From: Hydrotalea sandarakina
GTDB lineage: Bacteria > Bacteroidota > Bacteroidia > Chitinophagales > Chitinophagaceae
Length of the DNA stretch: 64,000 nucleotides
Assembly: GCF_003254115.1 (NCBI RefSeq)
Contig: NZ_QKZV01000003.1
Coordinates: 362,501-426,500 of the forward strand
Direction of reading: 5' to 3'
Numbering within the stretch: position 1 is the first letter of the stretch; the number at the start of each line of letters is the position of its first letter. The notes beneath the pieces were generated by a model. It saw only the letters and a list, made by a program, of their open reading frames with translations, made no database searches and had not been told where the DNA came from. A program made the translations under genes and the position numbers. Positions 9,584-19,524 of the stretch are shown here, piece after piece.

Positions 9584-10699
9584 ATGAGTAAAGAACAGAA
9601 AGTAATAGAAAGCCTATTATCGGAAACAGACATACACATTAATGGTAAGCATAAATGGGACCCACAAATTAATGACCATAAATTTTACAAACAGGTAATT
9701 GATGAAGGTTCAATTGGATTAGGTGAAGCGTACATGAATGGTTTATGGGATTGCGATGCGCTGGATGAATTTTTCTACAAGGTGCTAACAGCCAAAATTG
9801 AAACTAAGATTAAAAAAAATTTGAAAGTATTATCATACATATTTGCCAGCAGATTTATTAATAAACAAACCAAAGAAAGATCTAAACAAGTTGCCTATGT
9901 GCATTATGATATTGGGAATGACCTTTATAAAAATATGCTAGACAAAAGATTAATTTATTCTTGCGCTTATTGGGAGAATGCACAAAATATTGATGAAGCA
10001 CAAGAAGCAAAATTAAATTTAATATGTAGAAAATTACAACTGGAACCCGGCATGCGATTGTTAGATATTGGCTGCGGATGGGGAGGATTGGCAAAATATG
10101 CGGCAGAGAATTTTGGTGTATCCGTTGTAGGTGTTACGCTATCAAAAGAACAAGTAATTATTGCTAAAGAAGTAAATGAGGGCTTGCCTGTTGAAATTAG
10201 ATTACAAGATTACAGAGATGTTCATGAGCAATTTGATAGAATTGTTTCTGTTGGTATGTTTGAACACGTTGGACATTTAAATTATCATCATTTCATTAAA
10301 CTAGCCCATGAAAATTTAACTGAGGATGGTATATTTTTATTACACACTATCGGCAGTAGTGAAAGTGTAAGTACTACTGACCCTTGGATTAATAAATACA
10401 TTTTTCCTAATGGTATGTTGCCTTCTATTCCTCAAATAGCAAAAGCCATTGATGGTTACTTTGTAATGGAAGACTGGCATAACTTTGGTTTATATTATGA
10501 TAAAACCTGTATGGCCTGGCTCAATAACTTTAAAAACAATTGGCCACAAATACAACAGCATTATTCTAATGAGTTTTACAGAATGTGGACCTACTACTTA
10601 TCCGTAAGTGCCGCTTCGTTCAGGGCAAGAAACAATCATTTGTGGCAAATAGTGCTAACTAAAAAAAACAGAAAAGGCATGTATCTTTCAGTTAGATAA
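9584..10699 (+). CDS. cfa: Cyclopropane-fatty-acyl-phospholipid synthase
   Basis: 371 residues, close in length to the E. coli enzyme. It methylenates cis double bonds of membrane phospholipid acyl chains using S-adenosylmethionine. The SAM motif LDIGCGWGGLAKYAAE is clear. Blocks known from E. coli Cfa are nearly unchanged: YSCAYW (Cys127, the family active-site cysteine), RIVSVGMFEHVG, DPWINKYIFPNG and FVMEDWHNFG. It is a single gene between a long non-coding region and a strong terminator. The close match to the proteobacterial form is notable but I cannot test for transfer here. Confidence 0.96.
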   Translation: MSKEQKVIESLLSETDIHINGKHKWDPQINDHKFYKQVIDEGSIGLGEAYMNGLWDCDALDEFFYKVLTAKIETKIKKNLKVLSYIFASRFINKQTKERSKQVAYVHYDIGNDLYKNMLDKRLIYSCAYWENAQNIDEAQEAKLNLICRKLQLEPGMRLLDIGCGWGGLAKYAAENFGVSVVGVTLSKEQVIIAKEVNEGLPVEIRLQDYRDVHEQFDRIVSVGMFEHVGHLNYHHFIKLAHENLTEDGIFLLHTIGSSESVSTTDPWINKYIFPNGMLPSIPQIAKAIDGYFVMEDWHNFGLYYDKTCMAWLNNFKNNWPQIQQHYSNEFYRMWTYYLSVSAASFRARNNHLWQIVLTKKNRKGMYLSVR

Positions 10700-10732
10700 A
10701 ATAATAACTACAATTTATTTGCCATATATAAG

Positions 10733-10768
10733 AAAACCCCTTGAAAAGTTATTGAATCAAGGGGTTTC
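10733..10768. terminator. Bidirectional terminator after cfa
   Basis: AAACCCCTTGA pairs perfectly with TCAAGGGGTTT (11 bp) around a 12-nt loop, between convergent genes. The T-run is short on the plus strand. Confidence 0.75.
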
Positions 10769-10795
10769 ATTTATACTCAATATTTTCAGTAAATC

Positions 10796-11551
10796 TTAAT
10801 TCATTATACCTTCTGATAATTGTTTTATTTGCTGATAGGCGAATTCATTTTCAGCAATTTTTTGACGATTATAGCGTTGTACCAAAGAATCTACTTGCTT
10901 TTTCATGGGCATTTCATCTGCCCCACTGAAACTGCCTTTTACATATATTTTTTCTTTTAAATTAATATTGGTTGGGGCATAAGCCATTATTTGTTTTGCT
11001 GTTGCAACAAGTTTTTGTTCATCCATGTGCTGATTGCGTAAATATTGCAAAGTATAATTAAGCAAACCATAACCTTCATATTGCGATTGTACCAACTGTT
11101 GTAACACAGCGAAAATTTCGTTTGTATTTTGAGTTGACAATAATTTTAACCTGCTTAAAATAAGCCATCCGCCGTATTGGCGATAAGTATTGATATAAGG
11201 ATGATTGGCATTGGCTTGTATAAATTTTTCGTAAATATTGTAAGCTTCAAGCGGTGTGTGTAACTCTGCCCATTCTTTTAATTCCTGCATACCGGGTAAG
11301 CCACCGGATACAATGAATGCTTTTTGTTCTTCAATTAATGTTTCATTGGTTTTAGAGGGAATTTGAAGAGAAGAAACAAACTGAACCGACGGTGTAAATT
11401 GTTGATAGGGCAATGAATTATCAGCAGCAAAAGAAGCGGCACTTTTAAATGCTGCAATTTTTTGTTCATCGCTGCTTTGCACCATTTTGGTTTGATGACA
11501 AGCTGCCATTATTAAAACAACAGCAAAGAATAATAATTTATTTTTTCTCAT
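10796..11551 (-). CDS. Putative lipoprotein of unknown function
   Basis: I do not recognise this protein. From the ATG at 11551 it is 251 residues with a lipoprotein signal (MRKNKLLFFAVVLIMAACHQ; lipobox MAAC). An upstream in-frame TTG at 11581 would add ten residues ahead of the signal peptide and is less likely. The mature part is mostly helical, with a stretch around YNIYEKFIQANANHPYINTY and later helices that could be solenoid (TPR-like) repeats, although no clear repeat register is visible. It is probably anchored in the outer membrane facing the periplasm. No operon partner is evident. Confidence 0.7.
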   Translation of the reverse strand: MRKNKLLFFAVVLIMAACHQTKMVQSSDEQKIAAFKSAASFAADNSLPYQQFTPSVQFVSSLQIPSKTNETLIEEQKAFIVSGGLPGMQELKEWAELHTPLEAYNIYEKFIQANANHPYINTYRQYGGWLILSRLKLLSTQNTNEIFAVLQQLVQSQYEGYGLLNYTLQYLRNQHMDEQKLVATAKQIMAYAPTNINLKEKIYVKGSFSGADEMPMKKQVDSLVQRYNRQKIAENEFAYQQIKQLSEGIMN

Positions 11552-11581
11552 ATAACCGATTTTATTTTTATTAATACTCAA

Positions 11582-11951
11582 CAGTGTTTCAGTAAGAGTT
11601 TCAAATATGTATACCCAGAATGAATTGTAAATAAAAATAGAAAATATATTATATAATACAAATAAAATTTGTAAAAATTAACAGATAAAATATAAACGTT
11701 CAAACATCAAAACAGTTATCAGCTGTTAACACTTCACGTAAACCAAGTTTGGCTAGTTATAAAATAAATCCATAAGAAAATGTGTATAGGCATCGACAGA
11801 AATTTCATTTTGTATTCTTGTTTTAAGCCTAAAGATATTTTAGGGAAAAGAAAATTCATTGATTTAAAAAATGATGATGCACACATATATATAGATACAA
11901 AAAAGGCCTAAGTAAAAACAAAGGCCCGGTTCCATTCTTAATAAACGACTA
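11582..11951. other. AT-rich intergenic region
   Basis: About 370 very AT-rich bp between two minus-strand genes. It must hold the promoter of the lipoprotein gene, but no full TAnnTTTG box with a -33 partner is clear. A weak GGCCT/AGGCC stem at 11906-11928 may help end mannanase transcription. No reading frame is supported. Confidence 0.45.
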
Positions 11952-13118
11952 CTACTTATGAGAAAATAATTGGTACACTTTTGAAAAAGTAAGTTGATTT
12001 TGAAATAAAAACATTCCGGATTTTGTCATTTGCAAAAAATCGGGTGCAGAAGCCTCACCTTTAAAAGGAACATAATACTCTTTACTTCCGTCATGTTTAA
12101 CACCGGCATTACGCCATGCCAAGGCATATGCAATACGAGCATCTTTTACTGCCGGTAAAAAGGTATTTGTCCACCAGTGTTCGTTAGGAATAGTATTATA
12201 TCCAAATTCAGTTAAAGCAGGGATTTTGTGATTTTCCAATGCAAAAGTATCTAAAGCTGCCAACATAGTACGACAGTTTTTAATAAATTCATCATCTTTA
12301 TTGTTTTGCTGGTAAATATCAAATCCAACAATATCAACAAAAGTATTTCCCGGATACCTTTCTGCATATTCCTCTAAGCCATGAAATTTATCCGTATTAT
12401 AAGCGTACAACAAATGATGTACGTTTGCAACATCCATTAAGTAATGCACGGTATATTGATATAGTTGCTTCATTTCATCCGGGGAACAATGCACCCTACC
12501 CCACCAAAACCAATTACCATTCAACTCATGAAAGGGACGAAAAATAATGGGAATATATTCTCCACTTTTACCTTTTAATGTATTAAAGAAGCGAGCAACT
12601 TTATCTAACCAACTATTATACAAACTATTATTTTTACCACCGGGCAAAACAGATGCTACTGTTCCGGGTGCAGCATCCCAGGCTGTTTTTCCGGTTAAAG
12701 GATTGTGCAAATGCCAGCTAATGGTAATAATTCCACCCCGCTCATAAGCCTGTTGTATCAATTTTTGCGTCTTCACAAAGGGCACTCCGTCAATATCATG
12801 CTCTGCATCCAATTCAATACCTGAAATTTCAAATCCGTAAACTGCCGGATAACTGCCAATTACTGATTTAATATCACTTTTGCCTTTCTTGTATTGCCAG
12901 TTATAACCGTAAGCTAAATCATCTTGATGCCCAAATAAAATTCCTTTTTGTAAAGACAGTTGTAAAAAGGCATACAAACTTTTTGTTTCAACAGTTGCAT
13001 GCTCATCAATAGGTTGCGCATATAATTGATGAAAAGAAAAAGCAAATAACAGCAATATTAATAGTATTGTTTTTTTCAATTTTTTGCTTTGGCAAATATT
13101 ATGGATGCAGTTCAGCAT
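11952..13118 (-). CDS. GH26 family endo-beta-mannanase
   Basis: 388 residues from the ATG at 13118; a TTG five codons upstream is possible but less likely. After an N-terminal segment with a hydrophobic export signal (KKTILLILLLFAFSF, ending LYAQ), the protein is a GH26 TIM barrel. The acid/base Glu198 lies in RPFHELNGNWFWWG and the nucleophile Glu304 in ALTEFGYN, the diagnostic family pair. LFGHQDDLAYG near residue 65 is also typical. GH26 enzymes of this type cleave beta-1,4-mannans. It is the last gene of the SusC/SusD locus and names its likely substrate: mannan, glucomannan or galactomannan. Confidence 0.92.
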   Translation of the reverse strand: MLNCIHNICQSKKLKKTILLILLLFAFSFHQLYAQPIDEHATVETKSLYAFLQLSLQKGILFGHQDDLAYGYNWQYKKGKSDIKSVIGSYPAVYGFEISGIELDAEHDIDGVPFVKTQKLIQQAYERGGIITISWHLHNPLTGKTAWDAAPGTVASVLPGGKNNSLYNSWLDKVARFFNTLKGKSGEYIPIIFRPFHELNGNWFWWGRVHCSPDEMKQLYQYTVHYLMDVANVHHLLYAYNTDKFHGLEEYAERYPGNTFVDIVGFDIYQQNNKDDEFIKNCRTMLAALDTFALENHKIPALTEFGYNTIPNEHWWTNTFLPAVKDARIAYALAWRNAGVKHDGSKEYYVPFKGEASAPDFLQMTKSGMFLFQNQLTFSKVYQLFSHK

Positions 13119-13204
13119 GCTATATCTATACAATAATTTTAAGTAAAGTTTTCAATTCAAATTTCGTTATTTCATCAACTAAACTATTTCAATTGAAATG
13201 AATA

Positions 13205-13235
13205 GCGAACCGATTTTTTTTATAAATCGGTTCGC
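13205..13235 (-). terminator. Hairpin between glycan-binding protein gene and GH26 gene
   Basis: GCGAACCGATTT pairs perfectly with AAATCGGTTCGC (12 bp) around an 8-nt AT loop. It lies in the only long gap of the locus. No T-run follows the stem on the minus strand, so it may be an RNA-stabilising or attenuating hairpin or a DNA operator rather than a simple terminator. Confidence 0.5.
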
Positions 13236-13266
13236 TTCAAGTTATTATTAGAAAAATTGAATACAG

Positions 13267-14502
13267 CTATTTCACCAACATTACATCATCAAAATAATAC
13301 GTTTCATCTACATCGCCATTTTGTCCTTTTAAGAAAAATCCTAACTGTTGTAAAGTTGTTCCCGGCTTCCAGAAGTCAATAGAGTTTAAAGGAATTTTAA
13401 AATAAGTCCAAACATTGGGTGGAACGGTAATTGGGTTGATGGAATTTTGCCCATAACCTGCTGAAGATGTATTGGTTTCAATATTTAAAGTATGGGTAAC
13501 GGTACCCCCTTTAACCCAAAATACTAAGTAGGTATATGATGGGTCATAGGGCAAGCTTGGCCACCAATTGGAGAAACCTTCTATTTTCCAACCTCCGGCA
13601 GGATAGGAAGCAATGAATGAAGCGTTACCGGTTTTAGCAGCATTTGTTGATTTACCGGAAGGAGAAGCCCAAGAACCGTCAGACCAGCCATTTTGAAAAT
13701 CATCTGTAAAAATTTGATAAGTATTATCTATATCAATTAGTTCCTGCTTATCCGTTAAAGTTTTAGAAGTTCCACCCGAGTTATAGGTAAAAGTTAAAAA
13801 ACCGCGAATAATTGAGGTGGAAGGAAACTGCAAAGTCATTATCGAATCATTCTGATTTACAATGGTAACGTTAGCGGTATTACCATTCACATCGCCAAAC
13901 GTTACACCGGTAACTGCAGCAAATCCTACACCACTTAGGGTAATTTGTGAGCCTGCATAAAAATCATAATTAGAGTACCCGGAGGGTGTTGGTGGGGGCG
14001 CTAAAATGGTAAATTTATAAGCAGCCTTGCCATACAATGTTGTTACAACTAAACTATCATTAGCTAATGGTGGTAAATATGGAGTTTTAGAAGGCACCTG
14101 TACTATAATAGATTGGTCAGTCATCAAAGCTCTATTGAAATAAGCGGTATAGCCGTTAAAGGTTACTGAAACAGCACTACCCAAATTGGTACCATAAATT
14201 ATGTAATAATTCCCCAAGTTACCTGCTGTGGTTACAGAATCAAATGGACCAACTTTGTTGGTACGTGCAACAGGTGTTTTAATAACATTACCTGATGCAT
14301 CATAACTTATTATCGTATCATAAGTAGTGGTGGTGTCCGTTTTACTCCAGGTATGTACTGAAGTTATGGTTGGTTTACCTGTTCCGGGAGTAAACCCCAA
14401 GCTATCATATTTTCTGCAGGAAACAATTAACGAAAACATTAATAACATTAAACCTGCAAAAGCAATATGAGATTTTTGAATATATATTTTTTTTGTTTTC
14501 AT
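13267..14502 (-). CDS. IPT/TIG-domain surface glycan-binding lipoprotein
   Basis: 411 residues with a lipoprotein-like signal (MLLMFSLIVSCRKYDSLGF; Cys about 29). At least two IPT/TIG beta-sandwich domains are visible: GNLGNYYIIYGTNLGSAVSVTFNG, then YDFYAGSQITLSGVGFAAVTGVTFGD. The C-terminal domain (about 255-411), with DDFQNGWSDGSW and YFDDVMLVK, resembles the carbohydrate-binding domain of SGBP-B proteins. It should sit on the outer surface next to SusCD and hold mannan chains. The gene is 18 bp downstream of susD. Confidence 0.85.
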   Translation of the reverse strand: MKTKKIYIQKSHIAFAGLMLLMFSLIVSCRKYDSLGFTPGTGKPTITSVHTWSKTDTTTTYDTIISYDASGNVIKTPVARTNKVGPFDSVTTAGNLGNYYIIYGTNLGSAVSVTFNGYTAYFNRALMTDQSIIVQVPSKTPYLPPLANDSLVVTTLYGKAAYKFTILAPPPTPSGYSNYDFYAGSQITLSGVGFAAVTGVTFGDVNGNTANVTIVNQNDSIMTLQFPSTSIIRGFLTFTYNSGGTSKTLTDKQELIDIDNTYQIFTDDFQNGWSDGSWASPSGKSTNAAKTGNASFIASYPAGGWKIEGFSNWWPSLPYDPSYTYLVFWVKGGTVTHTLNIETNTSSAGYGQNSINPITVPPNVWTYFKIPLNSIDFWKPGTTLQQLGFFLKGQNGDVDETYYFDDVMLVK

Positions 14503-14520
14503 ATGCTATTTTCTAAAAGT

Positions 14521-16179
14521 TTAAAATTTATAGGGCACCGGTGGCATTAATAAAGATGGATTAGCCGCCGTTTCTGTAGCAGGATAAGGCAATATAAAAT
14601 TGGCATCTGTTAGGGTAAAACTTCTACCGGGATTATAACTTGTAATTTGTCCGGTATTACCATCCACATTTACAGTACGTCTATCCTGTGCATTTATCAT
14701 GGCAATAGCCACAGGATGGTGCGGATTATTGAACCCATCAATTCTTTGTAAATCGTACCAATAATCGCCTTCTATGGCAAATTCTAATCTTCTTTCATTC
14801 AATAATTGTTTATAGGTAAAGCTGGTAAGTGCAGGTAAACCGGCTCTTTGACGTACTTTATTTAAATATCCTAAAGCTACTGCATCGGTTGATACAGCGT
14901 TGGTATCAATACCTTGTCCGGGTTGTACACCGGCAGATTTTCCTAAAATTGCTTCAGCACCAATTAATAATACATCGGCATAGCGCAACAAGTAAGTATT
15001 ATTTGAAGTAGCTTGAAAAGCACTTAATCCGCCATTATCATCAGGGGTACCTACTACGTACTTTTTCATACCGGCACCAGAACCCTGCGCATTTACAGCG
15101 CCCATACCCATATCTATTCTGTGCACATAATAACCACCGATTTTCTTTTGTATTTCGGGATAATAATCACCATCAATCATGATACATCCATGTCGTCGTA
15201 TTGAATCACCCGCATTTTTAAATGCATTTTGCAAATCGAGACTAGGTCCTAACTCACCCCATCCATCACCTGTTCCTGTAATATTGGTATTGGGTGCAAT
15301 TACTGATTGAATTTGATTTCCAAAACCATAACCGCCATTAGATGTCCATTGCAATGCAATCATTGATTCTTTATTATTATTGCCTGCCAATTCAAACATT
15401 TGTGTATAGCTGCCCGGCACATCTAATCCAACTAATCCAAATTCGCCACTATTAATTACTTTTTGTACTTCAATTAATGCACTATCATATTTCTGTTGAT
15501 ACAAATAAACTTTGGCCAACAAGCCTGAAGCCGATGCACTGGAAACATGTCCGGTAGAAGCAACTCCGGGTCTGCAATTTGCTTCAGCGAATTGCAAGTC
15601 CATTGTAATAAATTTATATACATCGGTAACCGGATTGGTCCGTACAGTTGAAAAACTTCCTACATAAGGCGATGGGTCGGTAATGATAGGCACATTACCA
15701 AATAAGCGAGTTAAATAAAAATAAGCGGCAGCCCTCATTAAGCGAGCCTCACCTAATGCATTGTTTACAACGGCTGAAGGAACAGAGGGTGGAACCGCAT
15801 TTGGCAAATTGTTTATCAATGCATTTGCTTGCGCAACAACAGTGTACAATGAATTCCAGGCACTCATTACTGTTTGTGTAGCATTACTGGCACCAAATGC
15901 ACCAAATGCATCAAATGCCCCATCGGTACCTGCATAGCAAATGGCATTACCGGCTTGTAAATCGCCAATAGCTAAAAACGCTTTACCATTAAAACCAAAC
16001 CAGGGTGCTGCATATAAAATGTTAGTACTTGATTGCACCTGATCGGTAGTTTGGTAGTAAGTTCCTACGGTTGATGCGTTTTCAGGTGGACGATTAAAAA
16101 AATCTTTTTTACAACTTGTTACGAATAGCCCTAGAACAAGTATTAAATGAAATAAATATTTATTTTTCATATTATTCAT
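14521..16179 (-). CDS. SusD/RagB family nutrient-binding lipoprotein
   Basis: 552 residues, typical SusD length. The lipoprotein signal is MKNKYLFHLILVLGLFVTSCKK (lipobox VTSC); two ATG codons (16179 and 16170) are possible starts. Family blocks include AYFYLTRLFGNVPIITDPSPY, ALIEVQKVINSGEFG, LLRYADVLLIGAEAI and the C-terminal LLNERRLEFAIEGDYWYDLQR. SusD proteins lid the SusC transporter and bind oligosaccharide at the surface. The gene is 18 bp downstream of susC, so they are co-transcribed. Binding specificity cannot be read from the sequence; the GH26 partner suggests mannan. Confidence 0.96.
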   Translation of the reverse strand: MNNMKNKYLFHLILVLGLFVTSCKKDFFNRPPENASTVGTYYQTTDQVQSSTNILYAAPWFGFNGKAFLAIGDLQAGNAICYAGTDGAFDAFGAFGASNATQTVMSAWNSLYTVVAQANALINNLPNAVPPSVPSAVVNNALGEARLMRAAAYFYLTRLFGNVPIITDPSPYVGSFSTVRTNPVTDVYKFITMDLQFAEANCRPGVASTGHVSSASASGLLAKVYLYQQKYDSALIEVQKVINSGEFGLVGLDVPGSYTQMFELAGNNNKESMIALQWTSNGGYGFGNQIQSVIAPNTNITGTGDGWGELGPSLDLQNAFKNAGDSIRRHGCIMIDGDYYPEIQKKIGGYYVHRIDMGMGAVNAQGSGAGMKKYVVGTPDDNGGLSAFQATSNNTYLLRYADVLLIGAEAILGKSAGVQPGQGIDTNAVSTDAVALGYLNKVRQRAGLPALTSFTYKQLLNERRLEFAIEGDYWYDLQRIDGFNNPHHPVAIAMINAQDRRTVNVDGNTGQITSYNPGRSFTLTDANFILPYPATETAANPSLLMPPVPYKF

Positions 16180-16197
16180 TGCTTAATTGTGATTGAA

Positions 16198-19100
16198 TTA
16201 GAACTCGGCATTAACACCAAACGTAATAGTACGAGGTGTTGGATACCGGCCATAATCTATATTTTGCAAAATGGGGTTTTGGTTTAATGAACCTATTTCA
16301 GGGTCTAATCCGCTATATTTAGTTATAACAAATAAATTTTGACCACTGATGTATGCTTTTAATCTTGCCATTTTTACTTTACTAGCCCATTGTTGAGGCA
16401 AGGTATATCCTATTCTTACGTTTTGGATACGTAAGTAAGAAGCATCTTCCAAAAAGCGATCGGACATTACCAAATTATTATTACCAAAACCTGAACGAGG
16501 AGCCGGTATGTTTGAATTTGGATTATTGGGTGTCCAGAAATTAGCTACATCAGCTCTTTGATTCATGTATAGGCTGTACATACCCATAGTTTGGAAGGAT
16601 ACTGCGTTCAATATTTTACCTCCTTGCGAACCCACTAAAAATATAGATAAATCAAAATCTTTATAAGTAAAATTGTTGGTAATACTATAAGTGAAATCAG
16701 GATTAGGACTACCTAAAGGATATTGCTTATTAGGGCCTCCTTTACCATCATTCCCATCATATAAAATGTCACCTAAATAAATAGTATTGGTTTGCGAACG
16801 GTCGCTACTAATTTGTTGAGGTTGGCCAATAACATTTTGCGGGTGTTGCGCCAAATAATTTAATTGATCTTGTGTTTTAATAATTCCCAATACTTTGTAT
16901 CCATAAAATTCACCTATAGGACCACCCACTTGTGTATAAGTTGCCGGAATTAGTGGACCGAATCCGGTTGAAACATTACCAATTAAGGCAGGAAATCCAT
17001 TTAAGGAAACCACTTTGTTATTGTAATGTGAGAAAATAACATTAGTAGTCCAAGTAAAATTTTTCTTAATAATATTTCTGCTGGTAATGCTGAATTCAAA
17101 ACCTGTGTTTTGAATTTCACCGGCATTAACCCATGGTGGTTGTACTACAGCTGCACTTGAGTATTCAGCTGTACCACCGCCTAAGAAGGCTGGCAAAGGT
17201 TGTTGGAACAAAAAGTTTTTAGAGGTTTTTTTGTACACATCAAACGTTGCATCTACTCTATTATGTAAAATGCTGAAATCAATACCCGCATTACTTTGTA
17301 TGGCTGTTTCCCAAGTTAAGTTAGGATTGCTGAAGTTGGCAAAACTAAATCCTGTTCCTAAGCCGGTTACTACAGGGGTAATAGCTGAGCCATAACGGTA
17401 TTGGCCATTGGTATTAGAATTACCGGTAGTACCATAACCCAAACGAATTTTTACGTTGGTAAACAAGTTACTGGCTTTACGCATAAAGGGTTCATCAGAT
17501 AAACGCCATGATGCAGCAACACCCGGGAAAAAGCCAATTTGATGCCCCGGTGCAAAGTTGGATGACTGGTCGCGACGATTGGTTGCGGTAATACTATACT
17601 TATTATTGAATGTATAAATTATCCTTAGTAACCATGACTCCATTGATGTACTTCCTTTTGGCTCATCTAAAGTATTAGATGATTGCGTACCCAGATTTAA
17701 AGTTTGTACCGCATTTCCTGCAGTAAACCCTTTGGTACTTGCAACAATTCCATCATAAGCTGATTCCCATACTTCGTGACCAAACAATGCCTGTACAAAA
17801 TGTTTGGTACCAAAAGTGTGCGTATAATTCAAATGTTCCAACCAACTCCAATAATGATCAAAATTGTTATTTTCTAATAATACGGCTTGTGTGTTTACAA
17901 ATGCAGGGGCACTTCCTGTTGCACCGTATGAATAAGTGGGACGAAATATTTTTGCCTGTCCCCAATTAAAACTTCCGTTAACCTCAGAGTGTAGTGTAAA
18001 GTCTTTATTAAATTTAATATCGCCATACACCCTACCTTGTATATTACTGCGAATTAAATAATTGGTTATGCTTAATGCTTGCTGTACCGGGTTTTGGCCA
18101 CCTTGTATTATACCATTCACTACTGCAGGACCGGAAAAGCTACCATCGGCGTTGTAAACTGAAACATCCGGTGCCTGAAGCAATGCATTATAAATAATTC
18201 CATATGAATTGCCTAAACCTATATTGGCTTTGTTTTGATTAGCAGTAATGCTGGTACCCATTTTTAACCAATCTTTTACTTGTGAATTGATGGTTGTATG
18301 AAATGCATATCTATTAAAATCAGAGCCAATAACGGTACCCTTTTGCTGAAAATAACCACCGGAAATATAGTAATCCGTTTTTCCATTTGAACCTGAAGTA
18401 GATAATGTATGGCTCATCAAAGGTGCTCTTCTGAAAATAGCATTTTGCCAATTCGTACCCGGCCCTAACTTGCTCGGATCTGCAAAATCCACTCGCCTGG
18501 TTAAACCGTATAAATCGGCCAACGTATTCTCGAACTTGGCATATTGCGGCAAATTCATCATTTTTAAAAATTTGCCTTGCTCTTGAAAACCATAGTAGGC
18601 ATCATAATTCAAATGCGCTTCGCCATATTTACCTTTTTTGGTTGTAATAATAACTACACCATTCGCACCTCTACTTCCATAAATAGCAGTGGCGGAAGCA
18701 TCTTTTAAAATATCAATGGATTCAATATCATTCGGATTAATACTTGCCAACACACTGGGCTTTTGTTCTTGCTCGCTGGGCGATAATCCGCCTAATGTTT
18801 TATCGTTTGAAGATGCCTGAGAAGGGGCATTTCCATCAATAGCCACACCATCTATAACATACAATGGTTCTGAGCCACTAAATGAAGTAATACCACGAAT
18901 GCGAACTGAAACAGCTGCACCTGGTTGACCAGAGTTTTGCGTTACAGTAACACCACTGGCACGACCTTGTAACATTTGATCGACAGATGGTTGTGGTATA
19001 TCTGCAATTTGTTTTGAACTAACTGTAGAAATAGCACCATTAACATCTTGTTTCCGTTGTGTACCATAACCAATTACCACAACATCATTTAAATCAGAAG

Positions 19101-19404
19101 AAGATGGTTTAAGGACAACATGAATATTATCTTTTCCATTAATATTCACTTCTTGCGTTTTTAAACCAACATAAGAAAATACCAATACGTGTTTATCGTT
19201 GGGAACATTAATAGAAAATACCCCATTGGCATTGGTTGTAGTTCTAACTTTTGAGTCTTTTACCATTACCGTAACGCCATCTAACATGGCACCTTTATCA
19301 TCGGCAACAGTTCCGGAAATTTTCCGTGTTTGCGCATGTACCACATTACCCAACAGTAGGCACATTACTACGCAAAAAAATGAAAGCAGCTTCGTTTTTT
19401 TCAT
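16198..19404 (-). CDS. SusC/RagA family TonB-dependent outer-membrane transporter
   Basis: 1068 residues from the ATG at 19404, which opens into the signal peptide (MKKTKLLSFFCVVMCLLLG, ending VHAQ); an upstream frame extension to 19446 is rejected because it precedes the signal. Order of domains: carboxypeptidase-regulatory-like (ISGTVADDKGAMLDGVTV), the SusC signature VVIGYGTQRKQDVNGAIS, plug with GAAVSVRIRGITS and DASATAIYGSRGANGVVIITTKKG, then a beta barrel ending in RTITFGVNAEF. It imports oligosaccharides energised by TonB. A -7 box and a LacI-type dyad lie just upstream. Confidence 0.97.
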   Translation of the reverse strand: MKKTKLLSFFCVVMCLLLGNVVHAQTRKISGTVADDKGAMLDGVTVMVKDSKVRTTTNANGVFSINVPNDKHVLVFSYVGLKTQEVNINGKDNIHVVLKPSSSDLNDVVVIGYGTQRKQDVNGAISTVSSKQIADIPQPSVDQMLQGRASGVTVTQNSGQPGAAVSVRIRGITSFSGSEPLYVIDGVAIDGNAPSQASSNDKTLGGLSPSEQEQKPSVLASINPNDIESIDILKDASATAIYGSRGANGVVIITTKKGKYGEAHLNYDAYYGFQEQGKFLKMMNLPQYAKFENTLADLYGLTRRVDFADPSKLGPGTNWQNAIFRRAPLMSHTLSTSGSNGKTDYYISGGYFQQKGTVIGSDFNRYAFHTTINSQVKDWLKMGTSITANQNKANIGLGNSYGIIYNALLQAPDVSVYNADGSFSGPAVVNGIIQGGQNPVQQALSITNYLIRSNIQGRVYGDIKFNKDFTLHSEVNGSFNWGQAKIFRPTYSYGATGSAPAFVNTQAVLLENNNFDHYWSWLEHLNYTHTFGTKHFVQALFGHEVWESAYDGIVASTKGFTAGNAVQTLNLGTQSSNTLDEPKGSTSMESWLLRIIYTFNNKYSITATNRRDQSSNFAPGHQIGFFPGVAASWRLSDEPFMRKASNLFTNVKIRLGYGTTGNSNTNGQYRYGSAITPVVTGLGTGFSFANFSNPNLTWETAIQSNAGIDFSILHNRVDATFDVYKKTSKNFLFQQPLPAFLGGGTAEYSSAAVVQPPWVNAGEIQNTGFEFSITSRNIIKKNFTWTTNVIFSHYNNKVVSLNGFPALIGNVSTGFGPLIPATYTQVGGPIGEFYGYKVLGIIKTQDQLNYLAQHPQNVIGQPQQISSDRSQTNTIYLGDILYDGNDGKGGPNKQYPLGSPNPDFTYSITNNFTYKDFDLSIFLVGSQGGKILNAVSFQTMGMYSLYMNQRADVANFWTPNNPNSNIPAPRSGFGNNNLVMSDRFLEDASYLRIQNVRIGYTLPQQWASKVKMARLKAYISGQNLFVITKYSGLDPEIGSLNQNPILQNIDYGRYPTPRTITFGVNAEF

Positions 19405-19421
19405 ATAGCAATTCGTTTTGC

Positions 19422-19429
19422 CAAAATTA
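19422..19429 (-). promoter_or_regulatory. -7 box candidate of the sus-type operon
   Basis: The minus strand reads TAATTTTG, a full TAnnTTTG match, 17 nt before the susC ATG. The -33 element is not clear, which would fit a promoter needing an activator. Confidence 0.5.
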
Positions 19430-19430
19430 A

Positions 19431-19446
19431 ATGCAACCGATTGCAT
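19431..19446. promoter_or_regulatory. LacI-type operator candidate
   Basis: ATGCAACCGATTGCAT is a dyad: the six-base arms ATGCAA and TTGCAT are perfect, around a centre with CG. This is the general form of LacI/GalR operators. It abuts the susC -7 box, in the promoter spacer, where a bound protein would block transcription. A related segment, AATCGGTTACAT, lies at 19637-19648 across the start of the divergent regulator gene. Confidence 0.5.
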
Positions 19447-19524
19447 GTTTTAATACTTTTTTATCCATTTATGAAAAATATTTAACAATTTTTAGCGGGT
19501 TGATTTTGAAAGTACTGTAATAAC

